In this document: positions 35,568-44,646 of the stretch, in pieces | How positions within the stretch are numbered: the stretch's first letter is position 1 | Layout of the letters: each line of letters opens with the position of its first letter | From: Neorhizobium populisoli | GTDB taxonomy: Bacteria > Pseudomonadota > Alphaproteobacteria > Rhizobiales > Rhizobiaceae | Assembly: GCF_019430945.1 (NCBI RefSeq) | Contig: NZ_JAHYCB010000006.1 | Span: forward strand, 62,001-126,000 | Direction of reading: 5' to 3' | DNA length: 64,000 nt | The notes under the pieces: generated by a model | What the model saw: the letters and a program-made list of their open reading frames with translations, nothing else | Database searches by the model: none | What the model was told of the DNA's origin: nothing | Translations under genes and position numbers: made by a program

Positions 35568-36499
35568 CAGAACCTCGTTCCGGCGGGCAAGGCCGTGCCA
35601 CGTAGGAAGTCCGTAACAGGCAGAGGCTTGCCGCCGGCCTTCTGAAGCCTCGTTAGCCGCACAGCACTTTCGCCGCAGGCAACCGTCAATGCGTCATCCA
35701 AAACCGTACCGACTTCGCCCTGCCCTTCGCCAAGTTCTGACGAGAGCACCTTGATCCGCTCCGGCTTGCCGTTGATCTCAGCCTCGAACCAGGCACCCGG
35801 AAACGGCGACAGGCCACGGATGTGATTATGCACTTCGCGCGCCGGCTTCGAAAAGTCGATGCGCGTTTCGCCCTTGTCGATCTTGGCGGCATAAAGCACG
35901 CCTTCGGCCGGCTGCGGCGTCAACGGCAGGTCGTCCGCCTCGAGTTTTTCCATGGCCTCGACCATGGCACGGGCTCCGGTTAACATCAGCTTGTCATGCA
36001 GCTCGCCGGCCGTCATGTTTTGGCCGATCTCGACCTCCTTCGTCAGCGCGACCGGCCCGGTATCGAGACCTTTTTCCATCTGCATGACCATCATGCCGGT
36101 CTTGGCGTCGCCGGCCATGATCGCCCGCTGGATGGGAGCAGCACCGCGCCAGCGCGGCAGCAGCGACGCATGGCCGTTATAGCAGCCGAGCCGTGTGCCG
36201 CTCAGGATCGCTTCCGGCAGCAGCAGGCCATAGGCGACGACGACCGCGACATCCGCCTCGAAGTCGCGAAAGGTCTCGCGGTCTTCCTCTGCCTTGAAGT
36301 TCAGCGGCGTCAGAACCGGAATGCCGAGCAGTTCGGCGGCCTGATGCACCGGCGACTTGACGAGGTCCAACCCGCGCCGACCACCCGGCCGCGGCGGCTG
36401 GGTGTAGACTGCAACTATTTCGTGGCCGGCCTGTTTCAGGTTCTGCAGGGTTGGCACGGAAAATTCCGGCGTGCCCATGAAGATGATGCGTAGTGACAT
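35567..36499 (-). CDS. fmt: Methionyl-tRNA formyltransferase
   Basis: Formylates initiator Met-tRNA. The 310-residue protein has the catalytic triad N108, H110 and D146 ([16 protein letters not shown] and KGLDTGP) and the C-terminal OB-like tRNA-binding domain. The ATG at 36499 gives the normal N-terminus [14 protein letters not shown]. It begins 19 bases after the toxin stop, so transcription must pass through or start inside the toxin-antitoxin genes that separate it from def. Confidence 0.96.
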   Translation of the reverse strand: MSLRIIFMGTPEFSVPTLQNLKQAGHEIVAVYTQPPRPGGRRGLDLVKSPVHQAAELLGIPVLTPLNFKAEEDRETFRDFEADVAVVVAYGLLLPEAILSGTRLGCYNGHASLLPRWRGAAPIQRAIMAGDAKTGMMVMQMEKGLDTGPVALTKEVEIGQNMTAGELHDKLMLTGARAMVEAMEKLEADDLPLTPQPAEGVLYAAKIDKGETRIDFSKPAREVHNHIRGLSPFPGAWFEAEINGKPERIKVLSSELGEGQGEVGTVLDDALTVACGESAVRLTRLQKAGGKPLPVTDFLRGTALPAGTRF

Positions 36500-36518
36500 T
36501 GAATTGTCGCCTGTTTGT

Positions 36519-36938
36519 TCAGGCGCCTTCAAACGGGTTTACCAACCGAAGATCAAGCCCCTTGAAGTCTTTTACATTGCGCGTGGCAAGTGTCGCGCCA
36601 TGGGAAAGGCAGATCGCGGCGATCACGGCGTCTTTTGCCTCCATAGGACGCCCCATGTGTTTGCGCCTCGCACGAAGTACGCCATAGTAACTGGCCGACT
36701 GCAGCGAGAAGCCTAGTATCCGCCCCAGAAATCGCTCTTGAACCGTATTGAGCGCTTTCAACAACTCCTCTTGTCGTCGTCCTTGGGGCAGTAGTTCCAG
36801 CCCATAACGCATCTCCGCAATGACGACCGTCGTTAAGAACAACGTCTCCCGTTCATATTGAGAGAGCCACAATAGTAGATGCTCGCTGTGCTTCCGTCCC
36901 TGAAGCTCCGAGACGACATTGGTGTCAAGGATGATCAT
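36519..36938 (-). CDS. PIN-domain toxin, VapC/FitB type
   Basis: A 139-residue PIN ribonuclease. The four acidic active-site residues are present: D5 ([10 protein letters not shown]), E42 ([13 protein letters not shown]), D103 (EAKDAVIAA) and D124 (NVKDF). Length and sequence are closest to the FitB subgroup. It overlaps the antitoxin gene by four bases (ATGA). It sits between def and fmt in the same direction. RNA targets of this subgroup are usually tRNA or rRNA sites; the target here is unknown. Confidence 0.93.
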   Translation of the reverse strand: MIILDTNVVSELQGRKHSEHLLLWLSQYERETLFLTTVVIAEMRYGLELLPQGRRQEELLKALNTVQERFLGRILGFSLQSASYYGVLRARRKHMGRPMEAKDAVIAAICLSHGATLATRNVKDFKGLDLRLVNPFEGA

Positions 36939-37192
36939 TCGTCGAACCGTGGCGGTTCACGCTCGGGTTCATGGCGTAAAGCGTCGATCGCCGCGATCTC
37001 TTCCTCAGTCAAGCGCTCTTCGCCCAATGCAGAGCGCAGCCAATCACCGGCGGAACCAGAACGTTCCGTCATGAGATTTTGGCGGATGAGATAAATCGCC
37101 TCTTCTGATAAGCTACGCCCACTCCGCCTAGCACTATCTTGAAGCTGCTGCTTCAGGCCATCATCCAAATTCCGGATCAACAAATCGCCCAT
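36935..37192 (-). CDS. Ribbon-helix-helix antitoxin, VapB/FitA type
   Basis: An 85-residue antitoxin. The N-terminus LLIRNLDDGLKQQLQDSARRSGRSLSEEAIYLIRQNL is a ribbon-helix-helix DNA-binding domain of the FitA group; the C-terminal tail ([15 protein letters not shown]) is the toxin-binding part. The ATG at 37192 is chosen because a full AGGAGG site is five bases upstream; a GTG two codons earlier would lie inside that site. A 25-bp palindrome overlaps the ribosome binding site and is the likely operator for autorepression. Confidence 0.93.
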   Translation of the reverse strand: MGDLLIRNLDDGLKQQLQDSARRSGRSLSEEAIYLIRQNLMTERSGSAGDWLRSALGEERLTEEEIAAIDALRHEPEREPPRFDE

Positions 37193-37200
37193 AGGCACCT

Positions 37201-37225
37201 CCTATGATATCGGCGATATCATAGG
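37201..37225. promoter_or_regulatory. Operator palindrome of the toxin-antitoxin pair
   Basis: CCTATGATATC and GATATCATAGG form a perfect 11-bp inverted repeat around GGC. One arm covers part of the antitoxin ribosome binding site. Each arm contains GATATC, itself palindromic, a layout suited to two ribbon-helix-helix dimers. Confidence 0.85.
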
Positions 37226-37252
37226 CATGATCCGAGTAATTTTCAACGAAAC

Positions 37253-37768
37253 TCAGATCGCCTTCGACTTGGCAGCCTTGGTGAATTTCTTGATCACCAT
37301 CTCGCGCTTCAGCCGGGAGATATAGTCGATGAACAGCACGCCGTTCAGGTGGTCGATCTCGTGCTGCAGGCAGGTGGCGAGCAGGCCGTCGGCTTCGACC
37401 AGATGTTCCTTGCCGTCGCGGCCGATATGCTTGACCGTGACGATCGCCGGGCGTTCCACTTCGGCATAATATTCCGGAATGGAGAGGCAGCCCTCTTCAT
37501 AAACCGAGCGCTCGTCGGATGACTTGACGATCTCGGGATTGATGAACACCTGCGGGTTCTTTTCATCGCCTTCGCGCGCAACGTCGACGACGAGGATGCG
37601 GCGCGCCACGCCAATTTGAATGCCGGCAAGACCGATGCCGGGAGCATCGTACATGGTCTCCAGCATGTCGTCGGCCAGTTTCAGAACGTCGGCATCGACC
37701 TGCTCGATCGGCTTGGAAACCTGACGTAGGAGCGGGTCGGGAAGGATAATCAGCGGCTTGATGGTCAT
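37253..37768 (-). CDS. def: Peptide deformylase
   Basis: Removes the N-formyl group from nascent proteins. The 171-residue metalloenzyme has all three motifs: GIGLAGIQ at 44-51, EEGCLS with metal ligand C94, and HEIDH with ligands H136 and H140 and catalytic E137. The ATG at 37768 gives the usual start; the open frame extends to 37852 without support. def, fmt and truA are normally adjacent in alphaproteobacteria; here two toxin-antitoxin genes separate def from fmt. Confidence 0.96.
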   Translation of the reverse strand: MTIKPLIILPDPLLRQVSKPIEQVDADVLKLADDMLETMYDAPGIGLAGIQIGVARRILVVDVAREGDEKNPQVFINPEIVKSSDERSVYEEGCLSIPEYYAEVERPAIVTVKHIGRDGKEHLVEADGLLATCLQHEIDHLNGVLFIDYISRLKREMVIKKFTKAAKSKAI

Positions 37769-37879
37769 GGCCTCCCATAACCCATCTTTTTTTCCGATGG
37801 AATAGAAATTGCTCAACCTCAACACGAAATGTTCACGTTTTGATCTTTTCATGAGCGGGATTTCTGTTAAGTTTGATCA

Positions 37880-39106
37880 ATGAATGAACTTCTCAACCGC
37901 GTTTCATCTTTTCTTGCCACCCAACAAGCGATGGCGCTGATCGCTGGTGCCGGCGTTATCCTGCTCGTTGTTCTGTTGATATTCCTGAGGGCTGGCGGCC
38001 GCCGGCAACGGGAATCCGTCCAACAGGCGGCCGATGCGGAAGCGCGGCTGTCCGAATTGATCCGCCTGCAGAGCGAGATGCAGGGGCGACTGTCGACCAT
38101 GGCGGAAACGCTGTCGACGCGGCAATCGGAGCTCAATCATACCGTCAGCCAGCGGCTCGACGGCATGTCGCACCGGATCGGCGCGTCCATTACCGAACAG
38201 ACCAAATCGACGCACGAGAACCTGAGAAGGCTGCAGGAGCGGCTGGCGGTGATCGATGCTGCGCAGAACAATATCCAGACGCTCGCCAAGGATGTCGTTG
38301 GCCTCCAGGCCATTTTGTCCAACAAGCAGACGCGCGGCGCCTTCGGCCAGGGGCGCATGGAGGCGATCATCGCCGATGGCCTGCCGATGGGCGCATACGG
38401 TTTCCAGACGACGCTTTCGAACGGCTTGCGGCCGGATTGCACCGTGAGAATGCCGAACGGCGCGCCGCAGCTTGTCATCGACGCCAAGTTCCCGCTGGAG
38501 GCGTGGAACGCCTTTCGCGAGACGGCGGCGCCCGAGGCGCGGCGCGCGGCAGGGCAGGCCTTCAAGCGCGATCTGGAAGTGCATATCCGCGATGTTTCGG
38601 AGAAATACCTGATCCCGGGCGAAACGCAGGACATGGCCTTTCTGTTCGTGCCGTCGGAATCGATCTTTGCCGAAATCCACGAGCATTTCGAAGCCGTGGT
38701 GCAGAAGGCGCAGCGGTCCCGTGTCGTCATCGTCTCGCCTTCGCTGCTGATGCTGTCCATTCAAGTCATCCAGGCGGTCCTGAAGGATCAACGGATGCGC
38801 GAGCAGGCCCACCTCATCCAGGGCGAAGTGGCGCTGCTGATGGACGATCTCGGCCGGCTGGACGAGCGGACCCGCAAGCTGCAGGCGCATTTCCTCGCCG
38901 CGCAGAAGGATGTCGAGTTGATCGTCACCTCCACTGAAAAGCTCGGCCGGCGCGGCGCTAAAATCGGCGCGCTGGAGCTGGAAGCTCCAGTCGAAGCAGG
39001 TCAGCCGCGCGAACAGGCACAGCCACAAGCGCAAGCCCAGCCGGCGGCCCGCAGCGTCGAAAGCCGGACGGGTCTTCTCAAGCTTCGGGTGGTTGACGAG
39101 GAGTGA
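37880..39106 (+). CDS. rmuC: DNA recombination protein RmuC
   Basis: A 408-residue protein with an N-terminal membrane helix (about 15-37), a coiled coil (about 42-130) and the RmuC nuclease-like domain (about 140-360) with VIDAKFPLEAWNAF and DMAFLFVPSESIFAEI. RmuC limits DNA rearrangements at inverted repeats and is related to restriction-type nucleases. The C-terminus is a Gln/Ala-rich tail (QPREQAQPQAQAQP). Divergent from def, 111 bases away. Confidence 0.92.
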   Translation: MNELLNRVSSFLATQQAMALIAGAGVILLVVLLIFLRAGGRRQRESVQQAADAEARLSELIRLQSEMQGRLSTMAETLSTRQSELNHTVSQRLDGMSHRIGASITEQTKSTHENLRRLQERLAVIDAAQNNIQTLAKDVVGLQAILSNKQTRGAFGQGRMEAIIADGLPMGAYGFQTTLSNGLRPDCTVRMPNGAPQLVIDAKFPLEAWNAFRETAAPEARRAAGQAFKRDLEVHIRDVSEKYLIPGETQDMAFLFVPSESIFAEIHEHFEAVVQKAQRSRVVIVSPSLLMLSIQVIQAVLKDQRMREQAHLIQGEVALLMDDLGRLDERTRKLQAHFLAAQKDVELIVTSTEKLGRRGAKIGALELEAPVEAGQPREQAQPQAQAQPAARSVESRTGLLKLRVVDEE

Positions 39107-39159
39107 CGCTCTCGGGCAGTGTCGCGCGACTTTGAAAGCTCAAAAAAGCAGGCCCGCCC

Positions 39160-40059
39160 ATGATCACCGTTCTTGGCTCCATCAACATGGATCTCATCGC
39201 CACAACCGAGCGCCTGCCGCAGCCGGGCGAGACGGTCGCCGGGTCCGGCTTTTCGACCGCCGCCGGCGGCAAGGGTGCCAATCAGGCGCTGGCTGCACGG
39301 CGTGCCGGAAGTGCTGTGCGGATGGCAGGAGCCGTTGGGGAAGATGGTTTCGCCAAGCCGGCCCTTGCATTGCTCGATGAGGCATCCGTCGATCTGTCCG
39401 CCATCGCACATACCGGTGAGCCCACCGGCACGGCGCTGATCCTGGTCGGCGGCACCGGCGAGAACATGATCGCCGTCGTGCCGGGTGCCAATGGCACGGT
39501 GAACGTCGCGCAGGCAAAAGCTGCCATCGATGCGATGCAGGTAAGCGATATTCTGATGCTGCAGCTCGAAATCCCTGTCGAAACGGTGGAGGCCGCGTTG
39601 ACCGCGGCAAAGGCGAAGAAGATCACGACGATGATCAACACCGCTCCTCTGACCGCCGATGCAGCCCGCCTGGCGCGGATGGCAACCATCGTCGTTGCCA
39701 ATGAAACGGAATTCGAGCTGTTCGCCGGCCGCAAGATCGCAGACGCGGAAGTGCGCCGTCAGGTGCTGGAAAAGCTGCATGGGGAAACCGGCCAGACGCT
39801 GGTCGTGACGCTCGGAGCAGACGGTGTCGTGGCAATCCGCGATGGCCTTTTTTATTCTGCACAAGGTCTGAAAATCGAGCCGGTCGACACCGTCGGCGCC
39901 GGCGACACGTTCTGCGGCTATCTTGCGGCGAGCCTCGAACAGGGCCTGGACTTCGAAAGGGCACTTCGCCGCGCGGCAGTCGCGGGCTCGCTCGCCTGTC
40001 TCACCCCTGGCGCCCAGCCTTCCATACCACTCGCCGAAGCAGTCGATATGCGACTTTGA
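39160..40059 (+). CDS. rbsK: Ribokinase
   Basis: Phosphorylates ribose to ribose 5-phosphate. A 299-residue PfkB-family kinase with the N-terminal GGKGANQALAARRAG motif (36-50), the VGEDGF lid region, and the C-terminal DTVGAGDTFCG with catalytic D249. The GGKGANQA form is specific to ribokinases. No rbs transporter is adjacent, but a nucleoside hydrolase that would release ribose lies 2.6 kb downstream. Confidence 0.93.
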   Translation: MITVLGSINMDLIATTERLPQPGETVAGSGFSTAAGGKGANQALAARRAGSAVRMAGAVGEDGFAKPALALLDEASVDLSAIAHTGEPTGTALILVGGTGENMIAVVPGANGTVNVAQAKAAIDAMQVSDILMLQLEIPVETVEAALTAAKAKKITTMINTAPLTADAARLARMATIVVANETEFELFAGRKIADAEVRRQVLEKLHGETGQTLVVTLGADGVVAIRDGLFYSAQGLKIEPVDTVGAGDTFCGYLAASLEQGLDFERALRRAAVAGSLACLTPGAQPSIPLAEAVDMRL

Positions 40060-40253
40060 CCGTTGCATTGCCGACAAAGTGTAAGATTTTCGCCGCAATG
40101 CGATAGAAGGCAGGCTTAATTTTAGTCAAATTTAAGGATGTCTTCTTAGCGTCTGGATCGACATCTCCGCGGGGATGGGATTCGGGCTAAGAGACCCGCC
40201 TCGCGAACGGCTCCATGAAGGGGCATCACCCTCCGTTCGTATTGCGAGGCACC

Positions 40254-42608
40254 ATGTTTTCGCTGAAGATCAAATCGCTCTCCACGAAGCTCATTCTGGT
40301 GACGAGCCTGGCCATTGCCGCCGTTCTCGTCGTCTCCAACCTTGTCCTGATTTCCCAGACCCGCAACCGCGTCTCGTCGCTCACCATGGGCCAGGCGGAA
40401 GCTGAAGCCCGCTCGATCGCCAACCAGGTTGCGGTCGATATGGGCCAGATCGCCGGCGCCGCGCGCTCGATCGGCGGTGTCATCGGCCGCGGCCATGCCG
40501 GCGGCTATCTCGACCGCAAGGCGGTCGTTGATGCGCTGAAGGCCAATCTGGAGCAGAACGCTTTCGCTTACGGCGGCTGGTTCGCCGAGGCCCCCGGCCA
40601 GTTCGACGGCAAGAATACCGAGTTCGTCGACAAGAAGGACATGGGTGGCAACAAGAAGGGCGAACTTGCGCCCTATTGGACGAAGAGCAAGACCGGCGAG
40701 ATCGCCTACAGCGTCTTCGACATTGATACCGCCGCCGAATGGTATGCGCTTGCCGCCAACTCCAGGAAGGGTGCGCTGACCCAGCCTTATGTGGAAAGCA
40801 CCACAGGTGATGCCACTGCCATGAGCTCGGTGGCCTATCCGGTCATGTCCGGCTCGAAATTTATCGGCGTTGCCGGTCTCGATGTATCACTCGCGACGCT
40901 TTCCAAGAAGCTGCAGGCCATGAAGCCGTTTGGCTCCGGCCGCGTGCTGCTCGTTTCCCAGGGCGGTGCATGGATCGTGCCGGTCACTCCGGACAAGCTG
41001 ATGAAGCCGGTGGAGGGCGAAAAGGCGAGCGAGCTGCTCACCGCGCTGAAGTCCGGCCAGCTCGCCCGGCTCGACAATATGAAGGCCGACGCAGCCGAAC
41101 CGTATGAGCGGGTCGTCTATCCGTTCAGCGTGCCGGACGTCAACGCCACCTGGGCGATCGTTCTCGACGTTCCGCAGAGCGTCATCGCCGCACCGGTTCA
41201 GGACCAGACGCTGATGATGATCCTCGGCGGCCTCGTCATCATGGCCGCCTGCATCGCAACGCTTTATTTCGGCAGCTCCGCCTTCGTGCGCCGGCCGCTG
41301 GGTGCGCTGCTGAACAGCGTCGAACTGCTGGGCCAGGGCCGTTTCGGAGAGAAGGTCGAGGGTCAGGGGCGCACCGACGAAATCGGCTCGCTGGCGAAAT
41401 CGCTGGAAGGCTTTCGCCATACGCTGGCCGACGGACGCCGGATCGAGGCGGAAGCGGATGCGCAACGCCACGCGGCGGAAGACCAGCGCCATCGCTCCGA
41501 AAACGAGCGGGAAGCCAATGTCCAGGAACAGCAACGCGTCGTCGGCTCGCTGGCCAAGGGCCTGTCGGAACTGTCGCACGGCAATCTCGGCTACCGTATC
41601 CAGGACGAGTTCCCAGGCGACTATGCCAAGCTGAAGGTCGACTTCAACAAGGCGCTGGAAAGCTTGGAAGACACGATCGCGACGGTCAATTCCACCGTTT
41701 ACAATATCGGCAACGGTACCCGCGAGATCACCTCCAGCGCGCAGGATCTATCGCGCCGCACCGAGCAGCAGGCTGCCAGCCTAGAAGAGACCGCCGCAGC
41801 CCTCAACGAGCTGACGGCGCAGGTCAATTCCAGCGCCGACAATGCGAGCTCGGCCGCCAGCACGGTCAACCTCGCCTGTGACGACGCGGAAAAGTCCGGC
41901 GAAGTGGTGCAGAAGGCCGTCGCCTCGATGGAGGGCATCGCCCAGTCTTCGCAGGAAATCTCCCGTATCATCGGCGTGATCGACGAGATCGCCTTCCAGA
42001 CCAACCTCCTCGCCTTGAACGCAGGTGTGGAAGCGGCACGCGCCGGTGAAGCCGGCAAGGGCTTTGCCGTCGTGGCGCAGGAAGTTCGCGAACTTGCCCA
42101 GCGCTCCGCCAATGCAGCAAAGGAGATCAAGGCGCTCATCAATGCCTCGACCAACCAGGTCAAGGACGGCGTGGAACTGGTCGGCAAGGCCGGCGACACG
42201 CTGCAGAAGATCGCCGTGCAGGTCATGCAGATCAACGGCCTGATCCGCCAAATCTCCGCCTCCGCCAGCGAACAGGCCGTCGGCCTTAAGGAAGTCAACT
42301 CGGCCATCAACCAGATGGATCAGGTGACGCAGCAGAACGCCGCGATGGTCGAGGAGACCACGGCGGCCAGCACGGTGCTGAGCACGGAAGCGGAAACGCT
42401 GAAGTCGCTCGTCGCGCGCTTCCAGGTCTCGTCGCATGCAAGCAGCTCCAGTCACAGCGCACCCCAGGCCTTGCGCCAGATGGCACAGACCATGCGGGCT
42501 CCGCAGGCCAGCCAGCCGGCGCCGCGCGCGGCCAAGCCGGCACCGCGTGTCAGCTACGCTACGCAGGGTTCGGCGGCAGTCGCTTCCGATGATTGGCAGG
42601 AATTCTGA
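40254..42608 (+). CDS. Methyl-accepting chemotaxis protein with a Cache sensor and C-terminal DWQEF
   Basis: A 784-residue chemoreceptor. First membrane helix at about 13-35, a large periplasmic double-Cache-like domain (about 40-310, with [33 protein letters not shown] and [16 protein letters not shown]), a second membrane segment at about 318-340, HAMP regions and the cytoplasmic signalling hairpin [24 protein letters not shown]. It ends in DDWQEF, an xWxxF CheR/CheB tether. dCache domains bind amino acids, nucleobases or small acids directly. The ATG at 40254 has CGAGG upstream. It lies between rbsK and a nucleoside hydrolase, and a terminator follows. Confidence 0.93.
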   Translation: MFSLKIKSLSTKLILVTSLAIAAVLVVSNLVLISQTRNRVSSLTMGQAEAEARSIANQVAVDMGQIAGAARSIGGVIGRGHAGGYLDRKAVVDALKANLEQNAFAYGGWFAEAPGQFDGKNTEFVDKKDMGGNKKGELAPYWTKSKTGEIAYSVFDIDTAAEWYALAANSRKGALTQPYVESTTGDATAMSSVAYPVMSGSKFIGVAGLDVSLATLSKKLQAMKPFGSGRVLLVSQGGAWIVPVTPDKLMKPVEGEKASELLTALKSGQLARLDNMKADAAEPYERVVYPFSVPDVNATWAIVLDVPQSVIAAPVQDQTLMMILGGLVIMAACIATLYFGSSAFVRRPLGALLNSVELLGQGRFGEKVEGQGRTDEIGSLAKSLEGFRHTLADGRRIEAEADAQRHAAEDQRHRSENEREANVQEQQRVVGSLAKGLSELSHGNLGYRIQDEFPGDYAKLKVDFNKALESLEDTIATVNSTVYNIGNGTREITSSAQDLSRRTEQQAASLEETAAALNELTAQVNSSADNASSAASTVNLACDDAEKSGEVVQKAVASMEGIAQSSQEISRIIGVIDEIAFQTNLLALNAGVEAARAGEAGKGFAVVAQEVRELAQRSANAAKEIKALINASTNQVKDGVELVGKAGDTLQKIAVQVMQINGLIRQISASASEQAVGLKEVNSAINQMDQVTQQNAAMVEETTAASTVLSTEAETLKSLVARFQVSSHASSSSHSAPQALRQMAQTMRAPQASQPAPRAAKPAPRVSYATQGSAAVASDDWQEF

Positions 42609-42627
42609 TCGATCCACCGCCCAAGAA

Positions 42628-42653
42628 AAGCCGCCGGAAACGGCGGCCTTTTT
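42628..42653 (+). terminator. Rho-independent terminator of the Cache chemoreceptor
   Basis: GCCGCCG-GAAA-CGGCGGC hairpin with a stable GAAA loop, followed by CTTTTTG. It lies 21 bases after the chemoreceptor stop. Confidence 0.9.
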
Positions 42654-42671
42654 GTTTCCACATGTCGTCGC

Positions 42672-43613
42672 TCAGAGCCGAGCGACGCTCTCCGCCAAAA
42701 GATCGAAGAAGCCGTCGGCATCGACATCCCTCATGACCTTCACATTGCGCGGCCGCTCGGTGACGTGCCACCAGTCGACCACCGTCATGCCGACAGTTAG
42801 CTCCGATTCCGTCTCGATTTCGACGTTGCAATCACGCCCCGAGAAGAGTTCCGGCTTAAGCAGGTATGCGATCACCGACGGATCGTGCAGCGGGCCGCCG
42901 TCCGAACCGTATTTTTCGATATCGAAGCGCTCGAAGAATGCCAGCCAATCGACCAGCACCTGCGCCGGACGGGCGCCGAGCGCGGCGATTTTCGCGACAC
43001 GCGCCTTGGTGGTCAGCAGCTGGTGGGTGACGTCGAGCGGCATCATGACGATCGGCATGCCGGAAGCGAAGACGATCTTCGCGGCCTCAGGATCGACATA
43101 GATATTAAACTCCGCAGCCGGCGTGATGTTGCCACCTTCGAAGAAGCCGCCGCCCATCATCACCAGTTCCCTGGCGCGGCCGGCGATATCCGGCGCCTTG
43201 GTCAGCGCCAGCGCGATATTGGTCAGCGGACCGAGCGTGCAGAGCGTCACCGTGCCGGCCGGTTCGCTGCGTAGCGTGTCGATGATGAAATCCACCGCAT
43301 GCTTGGCCTGCGCCGCCATGACCGGCTCCGGCAATTCGACGCCATCCAGGCCTGTGCGGCCGTGCACATGCTCGGCAGTGACCTGCGGCCGGTTGAGTGG
43401 CTTCAGCGCACCTTCATAGACCGCAGCGTCGGGCCGGCCGCAGAGTTCGCAGACGATGCGCAGGTTGCGGCTGGTAAACGACAGCGGCACGTTGCCAGCC
43501 ACCGCGCAAAGCCCCAGTATCTCAAGCTTTTCGGGGTGGGCGAATGCCATCATGATCGCGGCGGCATCGTCCTGCCCCGGATCGGTGTCTATGATGATCT
43601 TTCTGCGGTCCAT
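42672..43613 (-). CDS. Inosine-uridine preferring nucleoside hydrolase
   Basis: Hydrolyses ribonucleosides to base and ribose. A 313-residue protein with the calcium-binding signature IIIDTDPGQDDAAAIMMA (6-23), the TLGPLTNIALAL segment, an asparagine-rich EFNIYVDPEAA and the C-terminal LHDPSVIAYLL that completes the metal site. The ATG at 43613 precedes the aspartate motif closely as in the family; upstream codons in the open frame are not supported. It converges on the Cache chemoreceptor. Base preference cannot be set from sequence. Confidence 0.92.
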   Translation of the reverse strand: MDRRKIIIDTDPGQDDAAAIMMAFAHPEKLEILGLCAVAGNVPLSFTSRNLRIVCELCGRPDAAVYEGALKPLNRPQVTAEHVHGRTGLDGVELPEPVMAAQAKHAVDFIIDTLRSEPAGTVTLCTLGPLTNIALALTKAPDIAGRARELVMMGGGFFEGGNITPAAEFNIYVDPEAAKIVFASGMPIVMMPLDVTHQLLTTKARVAKIAALGARPAQVLVDWLAFFERFDIEKYGSDGGPLHDPSVIAYLLKPELFSGRDCNVEIETESELTVGMTVVDWWHVTERPRNVKVMRDVDADGFFDLLAESVARL

Positions 43614-43720
43614 GATCTGGCGCCCCCTTGCTTTTCTCGGGTTGTTACCGCTCAAAGTGGGAGTGTCAAGTACGGCCGCATCTACATAGACGGATCGTGA
43701 CCAGGCCTGCTCAGACAATC

Positions 43721-43750
43721 CTTGCGGTTGCTGGCGCAACTCACCATATA
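43721..43750 (+). promoter_or_regulatory. Promoter candidate for hsp20
   Basis: CTTGCG (43721-43726) and CATATA (43745-43750) are spaced by 18 bases. CTTG at -35 and a CATATA-like -10 fit either RpoD or RpoH of alphaproteobacteria. It would give a leader of about 55-60 bases. Confidence 0.4.
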
Positions 43751-43756
43751 GCGTGT

Positions 43757-43814
43757 CGAGCCGGCGGGCCGAATTTCGGGCGGCGGCATGGTCGCTTGTT
43801 GCAAGGACTGGACG
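43757..43814 (+). promoter_or_regulatory. Candidate ROSE-type RNA thermometer of hsp20
   Basis: The leader can form CCGA-ATT-TCGG (43769-43779) and then a hairpin covering the ribosome binding site: G91 T92 C93 . C95 T96 T97 G98 pairs with C802 A803 A804 G805 G806 A807 C808 (last digits of 43791-43808), with G94 bulged. The TCGCT sequence opposite AGGA is the U-Y-G-C-U signature of ROSE elements, in which the unpaired or weakly paired G opposite the Shine-Dalgarno is essential. Confidence 0.6.
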
Positions 43815-44243
43815 ATGACCCGGATTACGCCGTTCGCAAGCCCCCTGCTTCTGGGCTTCGACGCCATGGAAAAGACCCTCGAGCGCCTGGCCAAGGCGAA
43901 TGATGGCTACCCGCCCTACAATATCGAGCGCGTGCGCGCCGACGCTTCCGGCGCACCGGAAAGATTGCGCATCACGCTCGCCGTCGCCGGCTTCTCGGAA
44001 GCCGAACTGGACGTGACGACCGAGGAAAATCAGCTCGTCATCCGCGGCCGTCAGGTGGAACAGGGCGAGCGGGACTATCTCTACCGCGGTATCGCGGCCC
44101 GTCAGTTCCAGCGCGTTTTCGTTCTGGCGGACGGAATGCAGGTTTCCGGCGCCACACTAAAGAACGGCCTTCTTTCTGTCGACCTGATCCGCCCGGAACC
44201 GGAGCGTATGGTGCGAAAAATTAACATTTCCGTCTCAGAGTAG
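43815..44243 (+). CDS. Small heat-shock protein (Hsp20/alpha-crystallin)
   Basis: A 142-residue holdase chaperone. The alpha-crystallin domain runs from about 33 to 130: RLRITLAVAGFSEAELDVTTEENQLVIRG near its start and the consensus A-x-x-x-x-G-x-L region as GATLKNGLLSVDLIR; the final I-x-I/V-type tail appears as KINISVSE. The ATG at 43815 follows AAGGA. The N-terminal PFASPLLLGFDAMEKTLERLA is typical of the rhizobial IbpA/HspA type. A DUF1150 gene follows 44 bases downstream, the usual partner in this class. Confidence 0.92.
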   Translation: MTRITPFASPLLLGFDAMEKTLERLAKANDGYPPYNIERVRADASGAPERLRITLAVAGFSEAELDVTTEENQLVIRGRQVEQGERDYLYRGIAARQFQRVFVLADGMQVSGATLKNGLLSVDLIRPEPERMVRKINISVSE

Positions 44244-44287
44244 GTCAACGGCGTTAATGCCGTTGCACCTCAATGCTGGAGGCTGGA

Positions 44288-44545
44288 ATGCTCCTGAAAG
44301 AAGCGAATACGCGTTTGACGCAATCCGAACTTGCGCATCTGGGTACTGGCGAAGTCGGATATATTCGCAAAATGCGGTCGGAAGAAGTAACTCGTTGCTT
44401 CCCCGAAGCTCCCGATATCGACCCGACCCTGGACCTTTGGGCCCTGTTCGGTGCCGATGGTACCCCGATCCTCCTCACCGACAATCGCTCCAGCACCTTT
44501 TTCAAGGCTGCTGAAGACGACCTGAAGACCGTCAGCCTGCACTGA
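44288..44545 (+). CDS. DUF1150 family protein
   Basis: An 85-residue acidic protein that follows hsp20. The sequence LTQSELAHLGTGEVGYIRKMRSEEV and LWALFGADGTPILLTDNRSS is typical of DUF1150, found in alphaproteobacteria and usually next to small heat-shock genes. The ATG at 44288 is chosen because GGAGG lies five bases upstream; an ATG five codons earlier overlaps that site. Function unknown; co-expression with hsp20 under heat is likely. Confidence 0.85.
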   Translation: MLLKEANTRLTQSELAHLGTGEVGYIRKMRSEEVTRCFPEAPDIDPTLDLWALFGADGTPILLTDNRSSTFFKAAEDDLKTVSLH

Positions 44546-44646
44546 CTGTCCAAGCACTTCCTGCGGCCGCGCGACGCGGCCTGCGCTCGGATTTGCGTAT
44601 GTGGAGATATGAACGATCACGCTTCCCCAAGAGAAGCGGGACCGAT

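Noticed and set aside
44562..44584. Terminator after the DUF1150 gene (GGCCGCG-CGA-CGCGGCC)
   Set aside because: The stem is good but no T tract follows on either strand, so it is not listed as a terminator.
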